A stretch of DNA of 15,964 nt, from contig CAJVPP010002185.1 in NCBI GenBank assembly GCA_910592005.1, positions 1-15,964 on the forward strand, read 5' to 3'. Positions 1 to 9,792 of the stretch are shown here, piece after piece. Within the stretch, counting starts at the first letter, position 1. Every line of letters begins with the position of its first letter. A program made the position numbers and the translations under genes. A model generated the notes under the pieces. That model was not told where the DNA came from. It saw only the letters and a program-made list of their open reading frames with translations, and did not search any database. The stretch comes from Funneliformis mosseae (lineage: Eukaryota > Glomeromycota > Glomeromycetes > Glomerales > Glomeraceae).

Positions 1-692
1 CACAATGTATTAATTTTAGTTAGTTGGTTATGTATTTTTTAAATAAAAAAAAATTTTTGAATTTACTTACTTGTAGCTGGAGTTAGAGACAGTCGGATAC
101 TTATGACTACTACTGTAAGATAATCAGACTTATTTTACTAATTAATGATCAAGTGATATAATTGAAGAATATATACAGAATTGTATAATAAAATAAATAA
201 ATAATAATAATTTGCAAATGAAAAATTAGAGACAAGACTTTTTTTCAATAAAATAATATAATGAAGAATCATTAAAGAATTATCCTTCTATTAGTTATTA
301 TAATTTTTATAATATTTAATAATAAATAATTTAGTAATAATATTTTAATATGCCAAAATTTCTTATATTATATTATTTTTTAGATTACTTTTAATTGATA
401 ATATTTATATTTTAAAATATTCTTTAAAGGGTTTAAATAATTATTTTTGAAGTATTTTATTATTCATTTTTTTATAATAAATAATAGTTTAGATCAAATA
501 CATAAAAATTTATTATCTAATATCATTTATTATATAATAAAGTTTATTTATTAATTATTTTAATCTATTTAAAAATTTGAATAATTATACTTTACTCATA
601 ATTATCCAAATAGTAATATAATTATTGCTATTTATTATGTAAATAGTGGTAAAACAAGTATATTATTTAGTCATTAGGTATTTATCTTTTTA
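1..692. other. AT-rich flank with no gene
   Basis: This stretch is almost entirely A and T, with stops in all frames and only one CpG (near 94). I see no coding block, tRNA or repeat array in it. It probably belongs to the same decayed compartment as the pseudogene downstream and may include its old 5' flank. The window edge cuts it, so a transposon end could lie outside. Confidence 0.6.
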
Positions 693-900
693 ATGTAAAA
701 AAAAACAAAGAAAATATCAAAAAATTGTCCTGAATATAAAATATCAAATAATTATAAAGTTGAAACAACTTTAAAAGGATTTAATATTATTTATGAAATG
801 AATTATCTACTTAATAAAAATGTAAAATTTATCCTCAATTAGAAAATTTTACAAGATATTAATCAATATATATCAATTAATAATTCTGCATCAGATGTTG

Positions 901-994
901 GTAAAAATTTTTTAATGATAAATATTAATTATTTACTTTTATTAAATTGTATAATTAAATTTATAAATTTTGATTTTTTTCTTTAATAATTTAG
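901..994 (+). other. Intron-like gap 1 of the pseudogene
   Basis: The gap starts with GTAAAAA and ends with AATTTAG, and is 94 nt long. Removing it keeps the reading frame between the upstream block (ending in ...SASDV) and the downstream block that leads into 1255-1587. This supports a true former intron. It implies that the ancestral copy was an intron-bearing gene and not a processed retrocopy. Confidence 0.5.
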
Positions 995-2140
995 ATATTA
1001 AATAAAAAAAAACTTGTATTTCTAGAACTATTCTTTTTGGATTTAATATTTCTTGTTTAATTAAAGTAAGAAAAAATATTTTAGTATCTGTAAATCACAA
1101 AAATTCTTTTTTTATGTTTACATTACATTTACAATAAAATAAACATATAAAAATATTAACTAAAGATATAGAAAATGAATCACAATGTATTTATCAATGA
1201 CAAAATTTTGATAATATAAAAATCTGCTATATTGAAATTGAAATTAAAGATGAAATGGTTGGGATTTATTTATTTCAAGTTAATTTAAATTTTTTTAGAA
1301 TTCTCCAAGATGTAATTGTTTATGCATATGATGAAGTATTAATACTAAGAGATAGGTATAGACATTTAGCAACAATTAGTCCAAGCCTAGAAAGAGAATA
1401 TCAGATCAGTTATAGACAGAATGAAATATCTGAATATATGAAAATAATTATTCTAATTTATGATTATAGAATAGAATTAAATCATATATTTAATAATTCT
1501 TTTTATAATAATTCTACAAATTTGAATCCTTTTTTACTAGTAATTAAAGTAGATTTTGTTCTTATTATTCTATTAAAGATTTATTAAATATTTTAATATC
1601 AATATGAAAAAAATTACCTTTTAATTTTAAATTATAATAATAGTATTAAATTAAAATTTGATGAAGATAGACATATTATTACAAATAAATATTTTCACAT
1701 TATGTTTACTATGTATTTACTCAATAAAGAAGATGAAGTATTAAAACCTGAAAATCAATATTAATAAAATCAGACTATATTAAAAACATTAGTAATCTAA
1801 TTTACCACATTCTAAAACTTTAATATTTTATATACAAAGTATTTTATTATGTATAAGTAAAGAGAATTATAAAAGTTTTTTATTGCAATTTCAAAATTTA
1901 ACGATAAGTTAGATTCTTTAAAAGATATTAGATTTACTGATCAAGATAATATTACATGGAATTTTGAATTTTATTTTAGTGAGAATTAGAAATTTATGGC
2001 TATTATTAAAGGATTAAAAGTGACAAATTTCAAATATTTTTATTTATTTTGCAAATATTTAAAAGATTCGTGTGATGATTTAACTTGTCAATGCAATATT
2101 ACAGAAAGTAAAAAAGATATTATTAAATTTATTAATTAAT

Positions 2141-2183
2141 GTATTTTCATTAAATGTATAATTAAATAATTTTTAATTTTTAG
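2141..2183 (+). other. Intron-like gap 2 of the pseudogene
   Basis: The gap starts with GTATTTTC and ends with TTTTTAG, and is 43 nt long. Splicing would join the Cys-containing block (about 2017-2140) in frame to the block starting IEYSRLFPF. It is short for an intron, so it may have suffered a deletion or the donor may lie elsewhere. Confidence 0.4.
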
Positions 2184-2806
2184 ATATTGAGTATTCAAGA
2201 CTTTTTCCATTTATTGAATTTGATAATTAGATTCCTGACAAACTGCATACTATGTTGAGAATAACTGATGTTTTAATAAGTTATTTATTTGAAGATTTAA
2301 TGGTAGATTTAAATAATTTTAAAATATTTATCAAAAATTTAATTGAAAAAGAAATGCAGAGGATTGATTTAATACATTTTAATTTTTTGAATTTTAATTC
2401 AAAAAGAAATTTTAGGATTAGACATCATTAACTGGACCTGATAAATTGATAATATTACAATATTTTGATATAACTAAGTTTATTATAAGTGATTGTGAAA
2501 GGAAAATATCATGTTTATAGAGAGATTTTTAGATTTATATCAATTTTTACATAAGAGTTTATTTACTGATTCTAATATTAATTCTTTTAAAATTAACGTA
2601 AAAAATTAGATTAAATTATTTTGTGAACCTATTATTAGTAAAGCTAATCCTATTAATCAAAAAAATATGTTTAATCTGACTAATATAATTTCCTATATGC
2701 ATGTATTTTATTTCATATTTCCAGAAATTTTAAGAAAATTGTAAAATAAAGAATTAAATTTGAGACAGTTTTTCACGTTAAGTATTAAAAAAAAAATCAT
2801 TTACAT

Positions 2807-2871
2807 GTGAAATTACGATTTAATAGTTTATTAGTTATTTATTTACATATTAAAAAATTTTTTATTTTTAG
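2807..2871 (+). other. Intron-like gap 3 of the pseudogene
   Basis: The gap starts with GTGAAATT and ends with TTTTTAG, and is 65 nt long. It lies between a KKNHLH-like block (about 2789-2806, readable after a shift in the A-run at 2787-2796) and the C-terminal FFRRTT block. The adjoining exon needs a one-base correction near 2880 to stay in frame, so the exact boundaries are approximate. Confidence 0.35.
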
Positions 2872-3439
2872 GTAAAATATTTTTCAGAAGAACAACAATA
2901 GGAAGAGAAAATAACAGTCATTCTATTTATATAATATTTTATCTTTTAAAATAGATAATATATTACTTAATAATAATATATCCAAATGTATTAAACAAAA
3001 AATCATCCATCTAAATCTTTAATTTTATTATAATTATATTATTTCAAAATAATAAATTCAGCTTAAAAAGATAATAGTTAATATTGATAATTAATATTTT
3101 TAAATTTTCCAGATTAATTAATATGTAAATAGTATTTAGATAGTATATATTCTTATTATTTATCTTCAAAATTGATACATAAAATGCAATCAAGTCATTA
3201 AACTTACAATAAGGCTAATCTAATATTTGATCATTTGCACATGATTTAATAACAGAAATTAGTCATGATCATCAAATCAGTATATAAATATCATTATCAA
3301 AATTAAGTTTCTAAAAAAATTAAAACTTATAAAAGGGACGTATGTCAACTGTCATAATCTAACTCATTATTTTCTTTTAAAGAAAATTAATTAAAAATAT
3401 TAAGTTAATATATAAAAAATATATAAGTAATTAATTAAT

Positions 3440-3541
3440 AACTTGAGTTTTGCAATCAATTCATCACTCAAATAACTTGAGTTTTGTAATCAACTTATCA
3501 CTCAAATGATTTAAGTTTTATGATCAGCCAATCACACCTAA
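3440..3541. repeat. Three tandem copies of a 34 bp unit
   Basis: The units are 3440-3473, 3474-3507 and 3508-3541. Units 1 and 2 match at 31 of 34 positions, and unit 3 matches unit 1 at about 20 of 34. Each starts with a version of ACTTGAGTTTT and ends near ATCACTCAAAT, so neighbouring units create a short inverted repeat (ACTCAA at 3466, TTGAGT at 3477). The array is not CRISPR-like: there are no unique spacers. It could be a subterminal repeat of a DNA transposon. Confidence 0.8.
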
Positions 3542-3562
3542 CCTCATATAATTTAAACTAAT

Positions 3563-3590
3563 CAGAAATAATATAATTATATTATTTCTG
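3563..3590. repeat. Perfect 28 bp palindrome
   Basis: The two halves (CAGAAATAATATAA and its exact reverse complement) meet without a spacer. The symmetry extends to 3559-3594 with a single mismatch, T at 3562 facing G at 3591. It lies 21 bases after the 34 bp tandem array. A perfect palindrome of this length in decayed DNA is unlikely by simple drift, even allowing for AT richness. It could be a transposon end, a tiny foldback element or a replication-related structure. Confidence 0.75.
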
Positions 3591-4208
3591 GTTACTATAT
3601 ATTTTGAAAAATTTGCTTTAAATAAAAAAAACATTTATAAATTACTTATAATAATTATTTTAAGTAAAATTAAAATAATCTTTTACTTTGATTTTAGTTC
3701 TAGTTGATTATGTTTGGTTGATATAAAGACATTATAGTTAATTTTATGATTTTTAATCATACAAATTTATATGCAACTAATGATAAGAGATAAAACTCCT
3801 TAATAATAATCAAAACTTAGAAAATTATATTAAAATATAATAAGGAATATGATAAAATCCTTTCAATACGACAAAAGTTGAAACTGTTAAACTCTATTAA
3901 AAATATAGAAAAGTGTATGATAAAATTATTTTGAAAGATTTCAGTAGGTATTTATATATGCGACTCATTTTTTGATCACATTAAAAAAGCATATTAAAAA
4001 TATTAGTTAATATTATTGATGATGTTATAAATATAATTTAATAATATAAATATATTTTTTAGATTTTATAATTTTATAATAAAATATTTTTATATCAAAA
4101 TTATAATTTTTTTTAAAAATTTATTATAAAAATTAAATACGATAATATTTAATTTTAATAAATCTAAATCTTATATATAATAAATTATTAACTGATTTAA
4201 AATAATAT

Positions 4209-4227
4209 TATATATATATATATATAT
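4209..4227. repeat. TA microsatellite
   Basis: About 9.5 uninterrupted TA units lie in the decayed AT-rich block. No function is evident. Confidence 0.85.
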
Positions 4228-4336
4228 TTTTAGACCAAAAAAGATATTTCAAAAATTTAATAATTCTTTATTTTAAAGAATTTTCAATGATTTTTTATAT
4301 TAATATTATAGTCATATATTAAAAATTAAAAAAGTT

Positions 4337-4357
4337 TATATATATATATATATATAT
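4337..4357. repeat. TA microsatellite
   Basis: About 10.5 uninterrupted TA units lie about 110 bp after a similar tract. Confidence 0.85.
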
Positions 4358-4756
4358 TTATTTACAAATTACAGAATTTTTAATTACTTTTATTTAATTA
4401 AACAATTAAAACAGTATTTTATATAAATAAAATATATTAATAATTACAAATAATATCATCAATTAATATTAAAATTTAACTAAAAATCAAATAAATAGTT
4501 AAAATTATATCAATTAAATAATTTAAAATTTAAGGTCTAAGAAGATGTTATATTTTAGAATTTTTTTAATTTTAATAAAAATTAAATTAATATCATCTTT
4601 TAATAAATTATATTTATAATGAAAAATAAAATCTTTTTTATTTGGTTAACTATGTTAGTATGTAACTTATAAATTGATGTTACATAATCAATTATCAAAT
4701 CAATTAAAACTTTGATATTCAAGGTATTAAATATTAAAATAAATTTTTAATAAAAG

Positions 4757-4813
4757 TTTTTTTTTTTCATTTTTAACGGGCCGAAAAAAAAAAAAAAGGT
4801 TAACCATAGTTAA
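4757..4813. other. Compartment boundary with T-run, GC clamp, A-run and palindrome
   Basis: Reading left to right there are 11 T (4757-4767), a short GC-rich island ACGGGCCG (4776-4783), 14 A (4784-4797), GGTTAACC (4798-4805, a palindrome) and the inverted repeat TTAAC-CATA-GTTAA (4800-4813). To the left CpG is nearly absent; to the right it is common and long homopolymer runs begin. This could be the insertion edge of an old element or a chromatin boundary. No target-site duplication was identified. Confidence 0.5.
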
Positions 4814-6167
4814 TGAAACATGAATGAATGCAATTTATTATGACGCACAAGGTTACTTTGAACAATAACATTAATCAAATTAGTATAAAAAAGTTTACAT
4901 TTGATCTGAATTTCATAAATTACCGAGTTACAAAATCCCGATAAGGTTTCTCATTGTAAATCGAATAATTTTATTTATTGTTTTTGTCAAAGGGTTGATA
5001 AAAAATCTTCTTAATTGTCCAAACTTGTAAGAAATTTCCAATTTCGGTAAATTTAAAACCTGGGGTTTTGACATTTTCAGGATAAACAGTGAAAAACGTC
5101 AAAAAATCACAATGTTGAGAATCCTTTTATATTGTTTAGTAGTTGAGAACATTTTTCATTACCTTGCATATAAAGAACAATTTTTATTTAAATGTTTGAG
5201 AAAAAAATTTATTGTTCAAGTATATTTCATCTGAAAATTCCTTTTTACGAATTTGGAAATCTAAATATTTATCAATGACAAATCAGTTTGAACCTAGGTT
5301 GCATTATGTTCTATTGTTATCCCTTTATTACAAAAAAAAAAACAATTTTCAACTTGAAATATCTATTCAGTTCAAACGCTATTGTCTTATCATTCATGTA
5401 CTGCATAATTTGTTTATTCTGAAATAATAGTAAAACATTCAAAGAAATTTATATTTGAAAATCACATTCTTTTCGGGTCGCGAAGGACATGATATTAACG
5501 CGGTGTAATGGGTGAGGCCTTAATTTTTTTTTGACACCTCGAACACTCGCAGGTTGGTAGTTACACGAAATATACTTTAAATTAAGATGACGATATCGAA
5601 ACTATTTTTCGAATAAAAAAGAAAAGAAGAATAAATAAACACGTGTATAAGCGGCATGAATATAGGTGATAAATGTGATACTTCATCAATCAAGGGGTTC
5701 TAAATCAAGGAAAAAAAAAAAAAAACTAGGTCCCCTCTTTTTCACGATAAATAATAAGTAAACAAGTAAATTAATTATAATAATCAAATGAATGATCCTA
5801 ATTATCCTTACCTTAATAAATCGGGATTTACAAATTATTAAAACATTATGCCAGGATTAAAATTGCGAAATCATTTGCCAATTTTATTCATGGTAAGATT
5901 ATCTGTCAAAATGTGTTTAATCATCATGTAATGTAATGTACTCCGCAAAATGTTTAATTTTTGATCATATTCTAACGGACTAAATTAGCTTTATTAATCT
6001 ATGGTTTAAAGGATACCTAATAAGTAAAATAGATTCTATTGACTTGGGTGTGAACAAAATAGAAACGGGAGATGAAGATTATAAAAATAAATCATTTTAA
6101 TGACCATTTTTTAAATCTCATCACGTTACACTTTTTCTCAAGGGCGTTCTTTATTTTATTTACTCAG

Positions 6168-6191
6168 AATAATAATAATAATAATAATAAT
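6168..6191. repeat. AAT microsatellite
   Basis: Eight perfect AAT units in non-coding DNA. Confidence 0.9.
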
Positions 6192-7152
6192 TACACAAAT
6201 GTTTATGAGGTAAATAGACCTCCACAATAAATTACTATAAGTAAACCACTTTAAGAAGGGACAATAGAGAGTATTGTGAATACATATATATATATTTAAA
6301 GTTATAGTGGTCCATTTATGGAATTTGGTGTTAAACTTGTCAATTTGAATAGAATGTGGGGTGCGTGATACAAACTTCGATTAGGAATGAATTACAAAGA
6401 ACGTAAACAAATAGATATTACAACTTACAGGACTCTTTTATTGTAGAAATTACAAGTCAATAATTAAGTTATATTTTTTTAATTGGGAACATGTCATGGG
6501 TCTATTGAAATTTATTCTTGTGAAATCAACATTTATGAGTCCTAACATTTTTGTTTGAATAAATTAATAAATAAATAATTTATTTCGGTCATACCTTAAT
6601 CCGAGATTCAGACAAAAAACCAGAAACTTCTATACATGAAATGATGTTCACGCAAGGACCGTGAAAACAAAAAAAAAATTCGAAATATCTATTGTCGGAA
6701 ATAATATCTTTTTTTTTTTTTTTTTGCGCTGAATGGACAGGTTAATGGGAATTTGAGGACAAAAATCATTTGAATGAGAATTTTGCTGTAATGGGTTCAA
6801 CTTGAAAATAAAAAACATCCTATTCTCCAATTAACGTTCACCAGAATAATGGTAAAAAAAAAAAAATAGCCGATTGATTATACAGAAAAATAAGGTGTGG
6901 ACATAATGGATAAAGAACAATATAAGCTCCTATCAGAATTTGGTAATTAATTAAAGACCAAAGAACAATTAAGAATAAATTGAATAGATGCAAAACATGT
7001 CTATCTCTCAGCTTATCCGAGTTTGGTATTAATGACTTTTGTTTGTTTGTTAATTCCTTTTTTTTTTTTTTTTTTTGCACAATTGTCACTTTGAATTGAT
7101 TGGCCGTGATAAAAATCCGCAGCAACGGAAAAGCGATGCGATAAAGTCAAAA

Positions 7153-7169
7153 GGTGACCCTTCGTCACC
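7153..7169. other. Short perfect hairpin
   Basis: GGTGAC (7153-7158) pairs with GTCACC (7164-7169) around a 5-base loop. It is GC-rich for its surroundings. It might be a protein-binding dyad or chance. Confidence 0.35.
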
Positions 7170-9139
7170 CCTGGTTTATTTTCGAGTGATGTTCATTTCA
7201 TTATACTTGTTTTCCAGAATTAGAGTATCTCCTTCCATCTGAACTTTCATTACGAGACTTGAGTTAGACCAACCATTGCGTTTTCGTTACACGATGTTTG
7301 AATACACTACACGTTCAAGTGATTGATTGATGAAATGAACTGGATCGACATAAAGTCAATAGTTAGAACCTTTTTTTTTTTTTTCAGAGATGCGTTGCAT
7401 AGGGGGATTTTACCGGATTTGACATGTGTATTTGTACAACGATGTATAGATAATGAAGAAGGGATCACGCGTTTCTTTTTGACAGGGTTTGCGAAATGCA
7501 ATCAGATATTAAATGCGTTTTTGTTTATTTTTCTCACCTTTTTTCCCTAGTTCATTTATTTTTTTGAACTAATTTCTTTTTTTTTCTCACATCTTGTTCA
7601 CCATTTTTAGTATCGTCTCACTTTAACCTCGAGTTTACATTATTCCCTTAAAAGTTTACAACGCCAATGGCATTATAAAATCATACACGACGGATTAGCA
7701 AATCCAACGTTCAACAAAGGTTCAAGTGCGTGTTATTATATCGAAACGCCCGTCACCAAAACGGATCAAAAATGTTAAACTGAAAGAGGCATGTCATTCA
7801 TTGCATAAATAAAAAAAGAAGTAAAGGTTACGTTTCGCGTGCTTACACTTTATTTACAAATAAAAAAAAGAAAGTGAAAGCCGGTTTTAATGTGAGTCAT
7901 CATTTTGCAGCGAAAGAAACCTTCTTTTTTCTCGTGTTTATCTATTTTGTTCTCTTTGTTTGATTGTGAATTTACACGTATTGTTCTCCATTTGACCATG
8001 TAAAAACGGGGTTTTTTTTTTATGTCAATGAAAATATTTCCAAGATAGTTAAGGAATCATTGAAACGCCCTCAATACAACAACATCACTCAATTTTACGT
8101 GCAGTTCAAGTTGATCCGTTTGAAGATTTCTTTTCAATTCCTTTTTAATACTTTATCAAGTCAAGGGAACAATCTTCCCTCTTTCAATAGTTATGGCAAC
8201 TTTAATAAAAAATCCTATTGTTCATTGAAGGAGTGCCGATTCAATCAACTTAATAAAGTTAAGAAAAAAAAGAAAATAAGATTTCTCGAAAGCACCCTTT
8301 CAAAGACAAAGGAATAAAATCCAACTATTGTTGCCATCATAAGGTTGAATTTGCGACATTTTATATAAACATCATTTTAGTAAAAATAATAATTTAAATG
8401 CATACAAGGCGGGACATATATGCTATTATAATTCCTTTTAATTAATTTTCCTAATTAGATCAAACGTATGGTGTGATAAAATAAGAGAAATGTCGATGAT
8501 ATTATTCTTACGTTATTTTTAGGAGTGAATGTGATATTAAACTGTGTAACACTTTTAAATGATTTTGCCGCTCATTATTAATTACTAATATCAAAAGAAG
8601 GCATATAAAAAAAAAAAAAAGGTTTATGGAATAATAAGTCATATTATTCGTTAACCTGTTTGATAGGCGTTCTCTGTTATATACAAATGGCCAATACAAG
8701 TTTTCAAGAATTAAACTGATTTCCGTGTGACCTAAGCCCGAGCCCATTTTTACACTATTCTATCATTATTGGGAATTTTTAAAAAAGAAAAGTCATCCCA
8801 ACAAAAAACATTTTATCGATTTTGTTTTGCACAAATAACCATCACTTGCATGCCGAACATAAGCAACTGCGGAATGCCCATTGTTCTTTGGTGTGGCTGA
8901 TAACATATGAATTGCACGTAGAAAAATGAATCATTCCGACAATGGAATCGTGATGGCGTATGCGTTTCACCAACCACACCCTTTTCCTCCTGTGGCGTCA
9001 AATCACGGCCGTTCATCGTGACACGAGTTATTTCATCCCGCATAACCGCCCAACCGGATTTAGACATTCCATTGTTCATGCCCTTATACTTTAAGTATTT
9101 TAATTCACAATTTAGGATAATTGTTTTTATTAAAGTTCA

Positions 9140-9160
9140 CCCACACGAAATTTGTGTGGG
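9140..9160. other. Perfect 7 bp hairpin
   Basis: CCCACAC (9140-9146) and GTGTGGG (9154-9160) flank the loop GAAATTT. It is the strongest GC-rich dyad in the upstream region. It may be a binding site for a dimeric regulator or a structured RNA element; no gene adjoins it. Confidence 0.45.
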
Positions 9161-9744
9161 GTAAGAGAAACGCTTTTGAATAATGTGGAGGAAAATTTGA
9201 TTCTTTACAATGTCTAAATATCGAATGATGGAATGAATGATCGACCCAAACAGGGGGATGAATGATGTACGAATTTGGGTTATTCATAAGCCCAAATGTT
9301 TGTTTTTTTTTTAAATCATCAGGGTATAATGGAAGTGACCCTTAATGGATCTTCAAATAGGCAACAAGAAGGAAATTTTTTATTTTTTTCACAAGCTTTT
9401 TTCATAGGACCATGTTTGAGACTATTTCGTGCCTTTTTATTTTGTTTTGTGTTTTTGGTGTGTTTATCTTGAGCGTTGCATTTTTTGCGTCATATTCCTT
9501 TTGTTTCTAAGGTCCGGAGAAAATCTTAATCTATGGCAATTATCAGGTGATGTCAAGATGTTAGATGTTTGATTATCTGACCACGTGATAAACCCAACCA
9601 CAAAGCAACCATGATTATTAAACAAAATAAACGAACGTCCAAAAAATGAAATGAAATGAAAAAGAAGATGGGAGAAATCCTGATCGAAATTTTTTTGTAC
9701 CAGTTTATTCGTGTGGCGCAATATTATCTGCGTTCGCAAGAAAG

Positions 9745-9792
9745 GCATGTACGTGTCATGGCTTTATCGGTATACAGATAATACCGACATGC
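9745..9792. other. Nested inverted repeat
   Basis: An inner stem of TCGGTAT (9767-9773) and ATACCGA (9781-9787) surrounds a 7-base loop. An outer pair, GCATGT (9745-9750) and ACATGC (9787-9792), shares one base with the inner arm and leaves a 16-base asymmetric bulge. The role is unknown and chance is possible. Confidence 0.35.

Larger units (their letters stand above)
693..2954 (+). pseudogene. Decayed transposase-like gene of a large, uncharacterised Rhizophagus-type repeat family
   Basis: This is a broken gene that can be read in pieces. From an ATG at 693 the frame runs on, with in-frame stops (696, 840, 1003, 1135, 1198, 1585), across an intron-like gap (901-994) into an open stretch at 1255-1587. 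Blocks I recognise from memory of the family are RDRYRHLATISPSLEREY (about 1351-1404), EVLKPENQY (about 1737-1763), NITWNFEFYFS (about 1948-1980), KFMAIIKGL (about 1990-2016), KLHTMLRITDVLISYLFEDL (about 2239-2298), NPINQKNMFNLTNI (about 2647-2688) and FFRRTTIGRENNSHSIY (about 2880-2930). Frameshifts are needed near 1760-1900, 2430, 2530 and 2880. The order, with acidic motifs before a Cys pair, recalls RAG1/Transib-type DDE transposases, but that assignment is an inference. TAG replaces an expected Trp at 1987, 2518 and 2607. The first Cys of the expected CxxC is Tyr and the GDW-like motif is lost, so no active enzyme is possible. Family membership is fairly secure; the function is not. Confidence 0.72.
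2955..4775. other. Decayed AT-rich intergenic block
   Basis: There is no open frame of note and no recognisable protein block. The stretch has four CpG by eye, two TA microsatellites, and the 34 bp tandem repeat and palindrome listed separately. The composition matches the pseudogene, so it is likely remnant transposon DNA too diverged to name. Confidence 0.6.
4814..8507. other. Gene-free intergenic region, part 1
   Basis: No coding region here is supported. Open frames are short, often built on homopolymer runs (poly-Lys or poly-Phe), and show no recognisable motif. Long tracts are A15 at 5711-5725, T17 at 6709-6725, A13 at 6854-6866, T19 at 7058-7076 and T14 at 7371-7384. CpG is frequent; for example, 5461-5580 holds eight. 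No tRNA or rRNA signature was seen. The stretch could be distal regulatory DNA for the HMG gene or simple intergenic sequence. Confidence 0.55.

Noticed and set aside
1..7. CACAATG at the window start, matching the Transib/RSS-type heptamer CACWRTG
   Set aside because: It is at the window edge, the same 10-mer CACAATGTAT recurs at 1181 inside the relic, and I found no inverted partner downstream of the pseudogene. A chance match is likely.
3440..3541. Tandem array considered as CRISPR
   Set aside because: The units are contiguous and diverging without unique spacers, and the DNA is eukaryotic.
5212..5427. 71-codon plus-strand open frame
   Set aside because: AT-rich, no motif, and no promoter or splice context that I can support.
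5530..5560. GTGTTCGAGG (reverse strand), resembling a tRNA T-arm
   Set aside because: It does not fit the B-box GGTTCGANTCC and I could not fold a cloverleaf around it.
6648..7125. Two minus-strand open frames with KKKKK stretches
   Set aside because: They are held open by A/T homopolymers and have no motif.
7307..7550. Overlapping open frames on opposite strands
   Set aside because: They mirror each other through a homopolymer, are short, and have no family resemblance.
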